From positions 1 through 18,514 of the forward strand of contig CBDTTM010000032.1 of assembly GCA_965363355.1 (NCBI GenBank): DNA of 18,514 nucleotides, written 5' to 3'. The stretch is from CBDTTM01 sp965363355. GTDB taxonomy: Bacteria; Bacillota; Negativicutes; Selenomonadales; Selenomonadaceae. Below the pieces are notes generated by a model. That model was not told where the DNA came from. It ran no database searches and was given only the letters and a program-made list of their open reading frames with translations. Positions 6,369-13,941 of the stretch are shown here, one piece after another. The position numbers and the translations under genes are program-made. Each line of letters begins with the position of its first letter. Position 1 is the stretch's first letter.

Positions 6369-8243
6369 TTGGAAACACAAGTTTTGTTTGTTGCACCATT
6401 TAAAGATTTGGCAGATCTGGCACAAGAGGTTGTGAAAGAAAGGTTTGGGAAAGAACAAGGGCTGATTCAAATTGTAAAAGGAGATTTGCAAGAATCGATA
6501 GCATCTGTCAGGCAAGCAGTGGAAGATGGCGTAGAAGTAATTGTCAGCCGCGGTGGTACGGCGAATTTGATTGAAAAAAATGTAAATATACCATTGGTCA
6601 GGATCCAGGTTACAGTGACGGATGTGTTACGGGCTCTTGTGAGGCGCGGCGAATATCCGAAACAGATTGGCATTGCTGGTTTTGAAAGCGTTATATATGG
6701 CTGCGATGAATTGGGGAAGCTTTTGGGCATTCGTTTTTATGAGATCGCTTTAAAAGATGAATCCGAAGCATTGACCAAAATTTCTGAGGCCCTTGATCAT
6801 GGTGTTGATTTGGTTGTCGGTGATGCGATCTCAACTAAAATTGCGGCGCGTCTTGGAGCGCATGGGGAACTTATTCATTCGGGCAAAGAGTCTGTCTACA
6901 AGGCATTGCATGAGGCATTGATGATTGCTAAGATTCGAAGAGAGGAACAACGCAAGTCGGAAATCTTACAGGCGATAATCAATCACTCTGAGGAAGGCAT
7001 TATTGCAACGGATCGAGATGGATGTGTCAATATGTTCAATCCGGTTGCCGAAAAATTGTTTGGCTGTTCACAAAATGCAGCGATGGGGCAAGCTTTGACT
7101 GAATTTTTGCCGGGATTTAATGCAGAAAACTTGTCGGAAGATGGAGATGATCTGCAGAAAATCGGGGATAAGACGATTGCTATTCAAGGAGTCAAAGTAG
7201 AAGTTAAAGCTCAAAATGTCGGAAGAATCTATACTTTGCAAAATATCACAACAGTACAGCGACTGGAACAAAACATTCGTAGAAAGCTGTCAGCAAAAGG
7301 CTTGGTAGCAAAACATCACATGGATGATATTATTGGAGAATCGGACGCTTGCATTGCAATGAAACGAAAAGCTGAAAAGTATGCACTTACGCAGTCGACT
7401 ATATTGATTACGGGTGAATCCGGTACGGGTAAAGAACTTTTAGTGCAAAGCATACATAATATGAGTATGCGTGCAAACGGCCCGTTCGTTGCGATCAACT
7501 GCGCTGCTTTGCCGGAAAACTTGCTGGAAAGTGAATTGTTTGGTTATGCAGATGGTGCATTTACTGGTGCGAGAAAAGGCGGAAGACAAGGCTTGTTTGA
7601 ACTGGCACATGGTGGGACCCTCTTCATGGATGAGGTTGGGGAAATGCCGATTGCTTTACAGTCACGTATTTTGCGTGTTTTACAAGAACGTGTTGTCATG
7701 CACCTTGGCGGTGATTCAGTTATTCCGGTTGATGTGCGCATCCTTGCAGCGACCAATCAAAATTTGGCGCATATGGTCGATGAGGGGAAATTTCGCCAAG
7801 ATCTTTATTATCGATTGAATATTTTGCGCTTGCATATGCCGACGTTGGTACAAAGGGCAGAAGATATTCCGCTGCTGGCAAGCCAGATGATGAAAAATAT
7901 GCAAAATATAAATCCAAAGATTGGATCTATATCCTCTGAGGCTAGGGATTATTTAAAAAATTGTAACTGGCCAGGGAATATACGCCAACTGGCCAATACG
8001 ATGGAACGCGTCATGCTGCTAAGCGCTGGACCGGTCATCACGCGGCAAGATGTGATAGAAGCTTATGATGAAGATGATGTACCGGGATCTTTGCAATCAA
8101 GTGGTGCGGCGACTGACCGATTGGCAGTGATAGAAGAGCAGACATTGCAGCGAGTCTTGGAAGAAGAAAACTTCAATTACAGCCGTGCGGCAAAACGCTT
8201 GGGCATACATAGGACAACACTTTGGCGAAAATTGAATAAGTAA
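6369..8243 (+). CDS. PrpR-type sigma-54-dependent transcriptional activator
   Basis: 624 residues. TTG start at 6369, supported by GGGAGG (6356-6361) 7 nt upstream. Order: PrpR_N sensor domain (about 1-190, with the family signature SRGGTA near 60-65), PAS domain (about 200-300), AAA+ sigma-54 activation domain with Walker A GESGTGKE (349-356), sigma-54 contact loop GAFTGA (396-401) and Walker B GGTLFMDE (415-422), then a Fis-type helix-turn-helix at about 590-624. All ATPase and sigma-54-contact motifs are intact. PrpR_N proteins bind a pathway metabolite directly (2-methylcitrate in Salmonella PrpR), so the ligand here is likely an acid or phospho-acid of the downstream pathway; that is inference. 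The protein sits between two sigma-54 promoters, one on each side, and is the obvious activator of both. Confidence 0.95.
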   Translation: METQVLFVAPFKDLADLAQEVVKERFGKEQGLIQIVKGDLQESIASVRQAVEDGVEVIVSRGGTANLIEKNVNIPLVRIQVTVTDVLRALVRRGEYPKQIGIAGFESVIYGCDELGKLLGIRFYEIALKDESEALTKISEALDHGVDLVVGDAISTKIAARLGAHGELIHSGKESVYKALHEALMIAKIRREEQRKSEILQAIINHSEEGIIATDRDGCVNMFNPVAEKLFGCSQNAAMGQALTEFLPGFNAENLSEDGDDLQKIGDKTIAIQGVKVEVKAQNVGRIYTLQNITTVQRLEQNIRRKLSAKGLVAKHHMDDIIGESDACIAMKRKAEKYALTQSTILITGESGTGKELLVQSIHNMSMRANGPFVAINCAALPENLLESELFGYADGAFTGARKGGRQGLFELAHGGTLFMDEVGEMPIALQSRILRVLQERVVMHLGGDSVIPVDVRILAATNQNLAHMVDEGKFRQDLYYRLNILRLHMPTLVQRAEDIPLLASQMMKNMQNINPKIGSISSEARDYLKNCNWPGNIRQLANTMERVMLLSAGPVITRQDVIEAYDEDDVPGSLQSSGAATDRLAVIEEQTLQRVLEEENFNYSRAAKRLGIHRTTLWRKLNK

Positions 8244-8251
8244 AGGCATAG

Positions 8252-8290
8252 TGTTGCAGATTTCACAAAAACATGTTGCTTTGTGCAACA
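8252..8290 (+). promoter_or_regulatory. Tandem putative activator (UAS) sites upstream of the sugar-acid operon
   Basis: Two copies of the same motif begin 23 bp apart: TGTTGCAGATTTCACA (8252-8267) and TGTTGCTTTGTGCAACA (8275-8291, a near-perfect palindrome). The first matches the site at 6300-6315 at 13 of 16 positions. They lie about 78-115 bp before the predicted start of transcription at about 8368, usual for sigma-54 enhancer binding. Confidence 0.7.
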
Positions 8291-8301
8291 TGTTTTCTTT
8301 T
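8268..8301 (+). terminator. Hairpin after the activator gene, probable terminator overlapping an activator site
   Basis: Perfect 12-bp stem AAAACATGTTGC (8268-8279) with GCAACATGTTTT (8285-8296), 5-nt loop, then CTTTTG. It lies 25 nt past the activator stop. The same palindrome contains the second UAS copy, so DNA-level and RNA-level functions may coincide. Confidence 0.6.
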
Positions 8302-8341
8302 GTTTGTAGAGAAAATACAGAAAATATACGGATTTCAATAT

Positions 8342-8357
8342 TGGCACGCGATTTGCA
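8342..8357 (+). promoter_or_regulatory. Sigma-54 (-24/-12) promoter of the sugar-acid operon
   Basis: TGGCACGCGATTTGCA is a full match to TGGCACG-N4-TTGCW, with GG at 8343-8344 and GC at 8355-8356. The start of transcription is expected near 8368, about 27 nt before the kinase ATG. Confidence 0.9.
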
Positions 8358-8394
8358 ATACATGTAAGCGTACAACAAAAGAGAAGGTGATGAG

Positions 8395-9711
8395 ATGGTA
8401 AGGCTGGCAGTGATAGCTGATGATCTGACAGGTGCAAATGATACGGCAGTGCAGTTTGCCAAACGAAATATCAGTGCTTGCGTGCAGATAAATTTTGATG
8501 AAGAAAAAATATTGCAGGAAAAATCCGATGTAATTGTCGTTGATACAGATAGTCGGGATGATTCTGCGACAGATGCCTATCAAAAAGTAAAGAGAGTTTC
8601 TAGCATATTTAAAAACAGCGGGGCCAAGCAAGTTTATAAAAAAGTCGATTCTACTTTGCGTGGTAATCTGGGAGCAGAAATTGCTGCCGCGGCTGAAGTT
8701 TTTTGCCCGGATATCGTCGTCATTGCGCCGGCATTTCCCAATAATCAACGAACGACAGTTGGCGGCTATCATTTTTTAAATGGCGTGCCGATTGAATTGA
8801 CCGAAATTGCGCATGCACCTAAGACACCAGTGCATGAATCGCAAATCATAAAGCTTCTGCAAACACAGACGGAACATAAAATAGCAGAGATTCCCTTAGC
8901 TGTGATTTGCCGCGGTAGGGCAGCTATTGCTGATGCGGTAAGGAATAAAGTCAATGCGGGTGAATTTTGGTTGGTTTTTGATGTTGCCAAAGAGACTCAT
9001 TTTGATGAGATCATACAAGCTGTGAAAAGCTATAAAAAGGTTTTGTGGGTAGGTTCGGCTGGGCTTGCTGACCATTTACCTGCTTTCTGGGAATGGTCGA
9101 CTCAGCAAAAAACGATTCCGGCCTTATTCGATGGACCAGCTTTTATTGTCGCTGGCAGTGTCAGTCACATAACCCAAGGCCAGATAAAAGAACTTTTGAG
9201 CAATACACAAACTGCTTTAATAAAGCTTGATATAGAAAAGTTTTTAAACGATGGAGATCAAGAACTTTTGCGCTGTGTAAGGGAAGCAACTGCTTGTGTT
9301 TTAGAGAAAAGAGATGTTCTGCTGGCGAGTGCTCTTACAGACGAGGATGTAGAAGCCGCTGTAAAAGCAGGTAAAAAGAAAGGTCTCGATGACAAAGAAG
9401 TCAGTGAACTCACTGCCCGGGCTATGGCGGCGGTTACTGAAAAAATCGAGCTGACTAAGGTTGCTGGTCTGGTTCTTACGGGCGGGGATACTGCGGTACA
9501 TGTCTGTCGAGCCTTACGAGCAGATAGTATTGAAGTGTTGGATGAAGTCGCAGTAGGGATACCTTTAGGCCGGCTCAATGGCGGAAGCTGCGATGGAATA
9601 AATGTAGTTACAAAAGCTGGAGCTTTTGGTGATAAAGAATCTTTTTTGCAGGCGGTCAGAGCAATAAAAAATCTGACTGGCAGTAAAGCGGAATATAGGA
9701 GGACGGTATGA
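8395..9711 (+). CDS. dtnK: Four-carbon acid-sugar kinase (DUF1537 family; D-threonate/D-erythronate kinase type)
   Basis: 438 residues. ATG at 8395 follows GAGAAGGTGATGAG. The N-terminal lobe begins LAVIADDLTGANDTA (4-18), with the ADDLTGA signature that holds the sugar acid, followed by VDTDSR and KKVDSTLRGN near 83-92. The C-terminal lobe carries the nucleotide-binding TGGDTA motif near 362-367. DUF1537 enzymes phosphorylate four-carbon sugar acids at C4 with ATP. When paired with a PdxA2-type dehydrogenase they act on D-threonate (DtnK) or D-erythronate (DenK), and when paired with an aldolase-type decarboxylase (OtnC) on 3-oxo-tetronate. The neighbour here is PdxA2-like, so DtnK/DenK is favoured, but sequence alone does not separate the two. 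First gene of the sigma-54 operon; its stop overlaps the next start by ATGA. Confidence 0.88.
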   Translation: MVRLAVIADDLTGANDTAVQFAKRNISACVQINFDEEKILQEKSDVIVVDTDSRDDSATDAYQKVKRVSSIFKNSGAKQVYKKVDSTLRGNLGAEIAAAAEVFCPDIVVIAPAFPNNQRTTVGGYHFLNGVPIELTEIAHAPKTPVHESQIIKLLQTQTEHKIAEIPLAVICRGRAAIADAVRNKVNAGEFWLVFDVAKETHFDEIIQAVKSYKKVLWVGSAGLADHLPAFWEWSTQQKTIPALFDGPAFIVAGSVSHITQGQIKELLSNTQTALIKLDIEKFLNDGDQELLRCVREATACVLEKRDVLLASALTDEDVEAAVKAGKKKGLDDKEVSELTARAMAAVTEKIELTKVAGLVLTGGDTAVHVCRALRADSIEVLDEVAVGIPLGRLNGGSCDGINVVTKAGAFGDKESFLQAVRAIKNLTGSKAEYRRTV

Positions 9712-10718
9712 TGAAACCGATATTAGGAATTACGATGGGCGATGCGGCAGGTGTTGGGCCAGAAGTCATTGTAAAAGCGTTGGCCGACGAAAAACTCTAT
9801 GAATCATCACGCCCGGTTGTCTTTGGGGATAAAAAGATCATGGAAAGAGCTGTAAAGATTGTTGGGAGCACGCTTGTATGCCGCAGCATAGAAAGTCCGG
9901 AAGATGGCGGCAGACAGTATGGCACAATCGATATCGTTGACCTTGATAATTTGCCGGCAGATCTTCCCTTTGCCAAGCTCGATGCCAGAGCAGGGAAAGC
10001 GGCTTATGAATATATAGAAGCTGCGGTAAAGTATGCGATGAAGCAGCAAGTCCATGCGATTGTCACGGCACCACTCAACAAAGAAGCACTGCATATGGGT
10101 GGATGTCCATATCCTGGACATACAGAAATTCTCGGAGCTCTGATGGGGCAAAAAGATTATTCGATGATGCTTGTCAGCGAACCTTTGAAGGTCATCCATG
10201 TCAGTACGCACGTTTCTTTACGAGATGCTTGTGATCTAGTGAAAAAAGAACGCGTTTTAAAAGTCATCGAGCTTGCTGATGAAACCGTGAAGCTCATGGG
10301 AATAAAGAAGCCGCATATCGCAGTAGCCGGGCTTAACCCTCATTCTGGGGAGCATGGCATGTTTGGAACCGAAGATGACGAAGAAATTCTTCCAGCGGTC
10401 AATATGGCGGTAGAAAAAGGTATCGATGTGCAGGGCCCTATTCCGCCAGATAGTGTTTTTCACCGGGCAGCAATCAAACGCGAGTTTGATATCGTCGTTG
10501 TCATGTACCACGATCAAGGCCATATTCCGCTTAAAGTTCTTGGCTTTGAAACCGGTGTAAATGTTACCGTCGGGCTGCCCTGCATACGAACTTCGGTTGA
10601 TCACGGAACTGCTTTTCCTGTCGCTGGACAGGGGATTGCCGATAGCCGCAGCATGACGGAAGCATTGAATTTGGGTGCACAGATGGCAAATGTAAAATTT
10701 GCTGAGCTTTTAAAATAA
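9708..10718 (+). CDS. pdxA2: PdxA2-type dehydrogenase (D-threonate/D-erythronate 4-phosphate dehydrogenase)
   Basis: 336 residues from ATG 9708. The ATG at 9711 is better spaced (8 nt) from AGGAGG (9697-9702) and may be the true start, giving 335 residues. PdxA-fold signatures are clear: GDAAGVGPEV (11-20), PGHTEILGALMG, the metal-binding histidines H138, H168 and H268 (YHDQGH), and the GLPCIRTSVDHGTAFPVAG segment near the end. PdxA oxidises and decarboxylates 4-phosphohydroxy-threonine in vitamin B6 synthesis. PdxA2 paralogues next to DUF1537 kinases instead turn D-threonate or D-erythronate 4-phosphate into dihydroxyacetone phosphate, CO2 and NADH. The translational coupling with the kinase makes the catabolic role much likelier than B6 synthesis. 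Confidence 0.88.
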   Translation: MMKPILGITMGDAAGVGPEVIVKALADEKLYESSRPVVFGDKKIMERAVKIVGSTLVCRSIESPEDGGRQYGTIDIVDLDNLPADLPFAKLDARAGKAAYEYIEAAVKYAMKQQVHAIVTAPLNKEALHMGGCPYPGHTEILGALMGQKDYSMMLVSEPLKVIHVSTHVSLRDACDLVKKERVLKVIELADETVKLMGIKKPHIAVAGLNPHSGEHGMFGTEDDEEILPAVNMAVEKGIDVQGPIPPDSVFHRAAIKREFDIVVVMYHDQGHIPLKVLGFETGVNVTVGLPCIRTSVDHGTAFPVAGQGIADSRSMTEALNLGAQMANVKFAELLK

Positions 10719-10754
10719 ATAGTAAATACATTAAAGAAAAAGAGGCGTTTTATT

Positions 10755-11633
10755 ATGTTTAAACCACAAGGGATTATCACACCAGTACTAACTACACTGA
10801 CAGCAGAAGAAAAATTCGATGCTGCTGCATATAAGAAATTCATTGACCATTTAATTAAGGCCGGCGTAAGCGGTATTTTCCCATTGGGAACGAACGGTGA
10901 ATTCTATGCGTTTTCTCAGGCTGAAAAACTCGAAGTCATTAAAGCGGCTGTCGAAGCTGTTGGTGGAAGGGTTCCAGTCTATGCTGGCACAGGCTGCGTG
11001 ACGACCAAAGAAACCATAGAGCTTTCCAAGGCAGTACAGGCGATGGGTGGCGTGGATTGTTTGTCAGTGATTTCGCCATACTTTGTAAGTGTATCGCAAG
11101 ATGATATTTATCGCCATTACAGTGCAGTGGCAGAAGCTGTAGATATGCCGATTCTTCTATATAATATTCCAGGACGTACCGGCAATAATATCGATTACAA
11201 AACCGTGAAGAAATTGGCAAAATATGAAAATATCATTGGGATAAAAGACAGTAGCGGCAACTTTGATAATACGCTTAAATACATCGAAAACACAGAAGAA
11301 CGTCTGAGTGTCTTAGCTGGCAGTGATTCACTTATTCTTTGGACGCTTATGGCCGGCGGAACAGGTGCGATTTCTGGCTGCTCGAATGTCTTCCCTGAAC
11401 TGATGGTCAGCATTTATAAACTTTGGTCTGAAGGTAAACTGGCGGAAGCTAATGAAGCACAAAAGAAAATTCGTCCGTTCCGCAATGTAATGCAGATGGG
11501 AAATCCAAATTCAGTTGTAAAACGTGCGGCACAGCTCCTCGGCTATGAAGTAGGTCCAGCTCGTGAACCGTCGAATTGTGCAAATCCGGCAATCGACGAA
11601 GCCTTAAAAGAAGTATTCAAACTATACAAATAA
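10755..11633 (+). CDS. DapA-family (DHDPS/N-acetylneuraminate lyase) Schiff-base aldolase
   Basis: 292 residues, standard for the family. ATG at 10755, AAAGAGG (10739-10745) 9 nt upstream. The carboxylate-binding loop GTNGE is at 45-49, the catalytic tyrosine is Y136 (YNIPGRTG) and the Schiff-base lysine is K164 (GIKDSSG), all intact. The family condenses pyruvate with, or releases it from, an aldehyde. Dihydrodipicolinate synthases usually have GTTGE, while GTNGE is frequent in sugar-acid aldolases. Placement in a sugar-acid operon suggests cleavage of a 2-oxo-3-deoxy acid to pyruvate and a short aldehyde, which the alcohol dehydrogenase two genes downstream could reduce. That substrate is inference; a lysine-pathway role is less likely here. 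Confidence 0.85.
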   Translation: MFKPQGIITPVLTTLTAEEKFDAAAYKKFIDHLIKAGVSGIFPLGTNGEFYAFSQAEKLEVIKAAVEAVGGRVPVYAGTGCVTTKETIELSKAVQAMGGVDCLSVISPYFVSVSQDDIYRHYSAVAEAVDMPILLYNIPGRTGNNIDYKTVKKLAKYENIIGIKDSSGNFDNTLKYIENTEERLSVLAGSDSLILWTLMAGGTGAISGCSNVFPELMVSIYKLWSEGKLAEANEAQKKIRPFRNVMQMGNPNSVVKRAAQLLGYEVGPAREPSNCANPAIDEALKEVFKLYK

Positions 11634-11668
11634 GTTGAACCAAAACAAAAAAATGGGAGCGACGAAAA

Positions 11669-12646
11669 ATGAAAAAAGTAGTTATATCACATCGTTTACA
11701 TGAAGATGGCATGGCTGTTTTGGCAAAGGCAAAAGCAGAGGTCGCGATTACAAATAATGGTGACCCTAAGGCGATGCTGCCGGAACTTTTGGATGCGGAA
11801 GGATTGATTATCCGCATTGGTTCAATCGATAGAGAAACTATGCTTCAGGCTAAAAACCTTAAAGTAATTGGGCGCCCTGGGGTTGGCGTCGATGATGTCG
11901 ACGTTGAAGCTGCAACTGAGCTGGGCATTCCAGTTGTTATTGCTCCGGGAGCAAATACCCGCTCTGTGGCAGAGCATGCGTTTGCTTTGATGTTTGCTTG
12001 CGCGAAAGACTTGGTACATAGCGATCGGGAAATTCGCAAGGGGAACTTCAACGTTCGCAGCAGCTATAAAGCTTATGAGATTTTGGGCAAAACACTTGGC
12101 TTGATTGGCTATGGACATATCGGCAGCATATTAGCTGATATGGCATCTGCCGTGGGTATGAAAATTGCGGTGTATGATCCGTTTGTAAAAAAAGAAGCGA
12201 TTGAAGCAAAGGGTTATCGCTATGAAGCAGATTTGAAAGAAGTCATGAAATCAGCGGATGTCATTTCATTGCATGTGCCATTGACACCACAGACAAAGAA
12301 TTTGATCAGCACGGCTGAACTGGCATTGATGAAACCAAATGGCATCATCATCAACTGCGCTCGCGGTGGAATCATCGATGAGAAAGCGCTGGCTGAAGCT
12401 TTAGCTGCCAACAAAATCCATAGTGCGGCAACGGATGTATTGGCAACAGAACCAGTGCTGCCGACAGAACCGCTTTTTGCTCATGAAAATATAATTGTAA
12501 CACCGCATATGGCAGGACAGACCAAAGAAGCGGCTTCTGGAGTCGCGACTATGGCCGCTGAAGGCGTCATGGCAGTAATAAATGGTGAACGGTGGCCGCA
12601 TGTTTGCAATCCAAAAGCATATGATCATCCTCGTTGGAAAAAATAA
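11669..12646 (+). CDS. NAD-dependent D-2-hydroxyacid dehydrogenase (SerA-like, short form)
   Basis: 325 residues. ATG at 11669 with GGGAG (11655-11659) 9 nt upstream. The NAD-binding GYGHIG (147-152) is followed by D170, which should select NAD over NADP. The catalytic set R232 (NCARGG), E261 and H280 (TPHMAG) is complete. There is no C-terminal ACT domain, so it is a short-form catabolic-type enzyme rather than the regulated SerA of serine synthesis. It interconverts a 2-oxo acid and its D-2-hydroxy acid; glyoxylate, hydroxypyruvate or a four-carbon oxo acid are candidates in this context. The gap to the aldolase gene is 35 nt and to the next gene 18 nt, consistent with one operon. Confidence 0.87.
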   Translation: MKKVVISHRLHEDGMAVLAKAKAEVAITNNGDPKAMLPELLDAEGLIIRIGSIDRETMLQAKNLKVIGRPGVGVDDVDVEAATELGIPVVIAPGANTRSVAEHAFALMFACAKDLVHSDREIRKGNFNVRSSYKAYEILGKTLGLIGYGHIGSILADMASAVGMKIAVYDPFVKKEAIEAKGYRYEADLKEVMKSADVISLHVPLTPQTKNLISTAELALMKPNGIIINCARGGIIDEKALAEALAANKIHSAATDVLATEPVLPTEPLFAHENIIVTPHMAGQTKEAASGVATMAAEGVMAVINGERWPHVCNPKAYDHPRWKK

Positions 12647-12664
12647 AAATTAGGGGTCTTTGAT

Positions 12665-13825
12665 ATGACAAACACATATTCATTATTAAATATCGGAAAA
12701 ATTATTGCCGGAGCCGGAAGCGTTGAGCAAATAAAAGATGCCGTAGAAAGCTTTGGGGCAAAAAATGTCGTTATTATTACAGACAAGGGTGTTTGGGAAA
12801 CTGGACTTGTTAAAAAACCAATAGATATTCTGGAAAATGCTGGAGTAAAAGTACATGTGATCAATGATACTCCGCCAGAACCTTCGGTAGCACAGGTGAA
12901 TGCTATTTTTACAGCGGCCAAACAGTTTGAATGCCAGCTTATCGTCGGTATAGGTGGGGGCAGTTCGATGGATACGGCTAAATTGGTATCGCTTTTGCTT
13001 ACGAATGGTGTAGAACTGGCTGCGCTTGTAAAAGGTAAGGCGTCAATTACACGCCGGGGGGTACCTACTTTAATGGTTCCGACGACGGCTGGAACTGGTT
13101 CGGAAGCTACGCCAAATGCAATTGTTCTAGTTCCAGAAGAGGAACTCAAAGTAGGAATCGTCAGCGATAAAATGGTTTCGGATTGCGTCATTTTGGATCC
13201 GGAGATGACCGTGGGACTTCCTAAACACATTACAGCGAACACTGGTATGGACGCACTTTGCCATGCGATTGAATGCTATATATCAAAGAAAGCGAACCCT
13301 TTCAGTGATACTTTTGCATTGAAAGCAATCAATTTGATAGCAAGAAGCATCAGAGTTGCTTATAATGACGGTAAAAATTTACAGGCAAGAGAAGACATGC
13401 TGCTGGGGGCTTGCTATGGTGGGATTTCTATTGCGACATCAAGTACAACGGCAGTACATGCATTGTCTTATCCATTGGGTGGGAAATACCATATTCCGCA
13501 TGGTCTTTCAAATGCGATTTTATTGCCAGATGTCATGAAGTTCAATCTGGACGTTTGTGAAGAAAAATTCCGTGACATCGCTATAGCAATGGGGCTTGAT
13601 ATCAGTGGCTGCACTGTTCGACAGGCAGCAGAAAAGATGATAGAAAATCTTTACGCTATGATTGAAGACATGAATGTGAAATGCGATTTGAAAGAAAAAG
13701 GAATCACTGAGGAAGTCTTGCCGGAACTTATTGAAGCCGCAGCGAAAGTCACGCGATTGCTGGATAATAATCCGAAACTCGTAACAAAAGAAGATATGAA
13801 AAAAATCTATACAAAATTGTTGTGA
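12665..13825 (+). CDS. Iron-containing alcohol dehydrogenase (FucO/1,3-propanediol dehydrogenase type)
   Basis: 386 residues. ATG at 12665 with AGGGG (12652-12656) 8 nt upstream. The nucleotide-binding GIGGGSSMDTAK lies at 95-106. The metal ligands D196, H200, H265 and H279 fall in the spacing of FucO-type group III alcohol dehydrogenases. Such enzymes reduce short aldehydes (lactaldehyde, glycolaldehyde, 3-hydroxypropanal) or oxidise the alcohols with NAD. Here the simplest role is disposal of the aldehyde made by the DapA-family aldolase, or oxidation of an incoming hydroxy acid before phosphorylation. It is a different subfamily from the dehydrogenase at 1033-2112. A hairpin follows before the transporter gene. 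Confidence 0.88.
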   Translation: MTNTYSLLNIGKIIAGAGSVEQIKDAVESFGAKNVVIITDKGVWETGLVKKPIDILENAGVKVHVINDTPPEPSVAQVNAIFTAAKQFECQLIVGIGGGSSMDTAKLVSLLLTNGVELAALVKGKASITRRGVPTLMVPTTAGTGSEATPNAIVLVPEEELKVGIVSDKMVSDCVILDPEMTVGLPKHITANTGMDALCHAIECYISKKANPFSDTFALKAINLIARSIRVAYNDGKNLQAREDMLLGACYGGISIATSSTTAVHALSYPLGGKYHIPHGLSNAILLPDVMKFNLDVCEEKFRDIAIAMGLDISGCTVRQAAEKMIENLYAMIEDMNVKCDLKEKGITEEVLPELIEAAAKVTRLLDNNPKLVTKEDMKKIYTKLL

Positions 13826-13833
13826 AAATAGTT

Positions 13834-13874
13834 TTGAAGACAAAAAGTGCGGTATAAAGGCTTTTTGTCTTCAA
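13834..13874 (+). terminator. Long hairpin between dehydrogenase and transporter genes (partial terminator or processing site)
   Basis: 14-bp perfect stem (13834-13847 with 13861-13874; core GAAGACAAAAAG/CTTTTTGTCTTC) with a 13-nt loop. The stem is AT-rich and no T tract follows, so full termination is doubtful. It may reduce transcription into the transporter gene or protect the upstream mRNA. Confidence 0.45.
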
Positions 13875-13941
13875 TCCCACTGGGAATTGTCAGTTTATAA
13901 TGATAAATTAAAAAATTTACCATAGAAAGAAGGTCTTTGGG

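Noticed and set aside
6418..6434. Second TGGCAC sequence inside the activator gene
   Set aside because: No TTGCW at the -12 position (reads GTTGT), and it lies in coding sequence.
8335..8772. 145-codon minus-strand open frame over the kinase start and promoter region
   Set aside because: Lies opposite a well-supported gene and a sigma-54 promoter, and its translation shows no family motif.
9708..10718. Assigning this gene to vitamin B6 synthesis as PdxA
   Set aside because: It overlaps a DUF1537 kinase gene in a catabolic operon; no other B6 genes are present.
10755..11633. Assigning this gene to lysine synthesis as DapA
   Set aside because: Operon context and the GTNGE loop favour a catabolic aldolase; no other lysine genes nearby.
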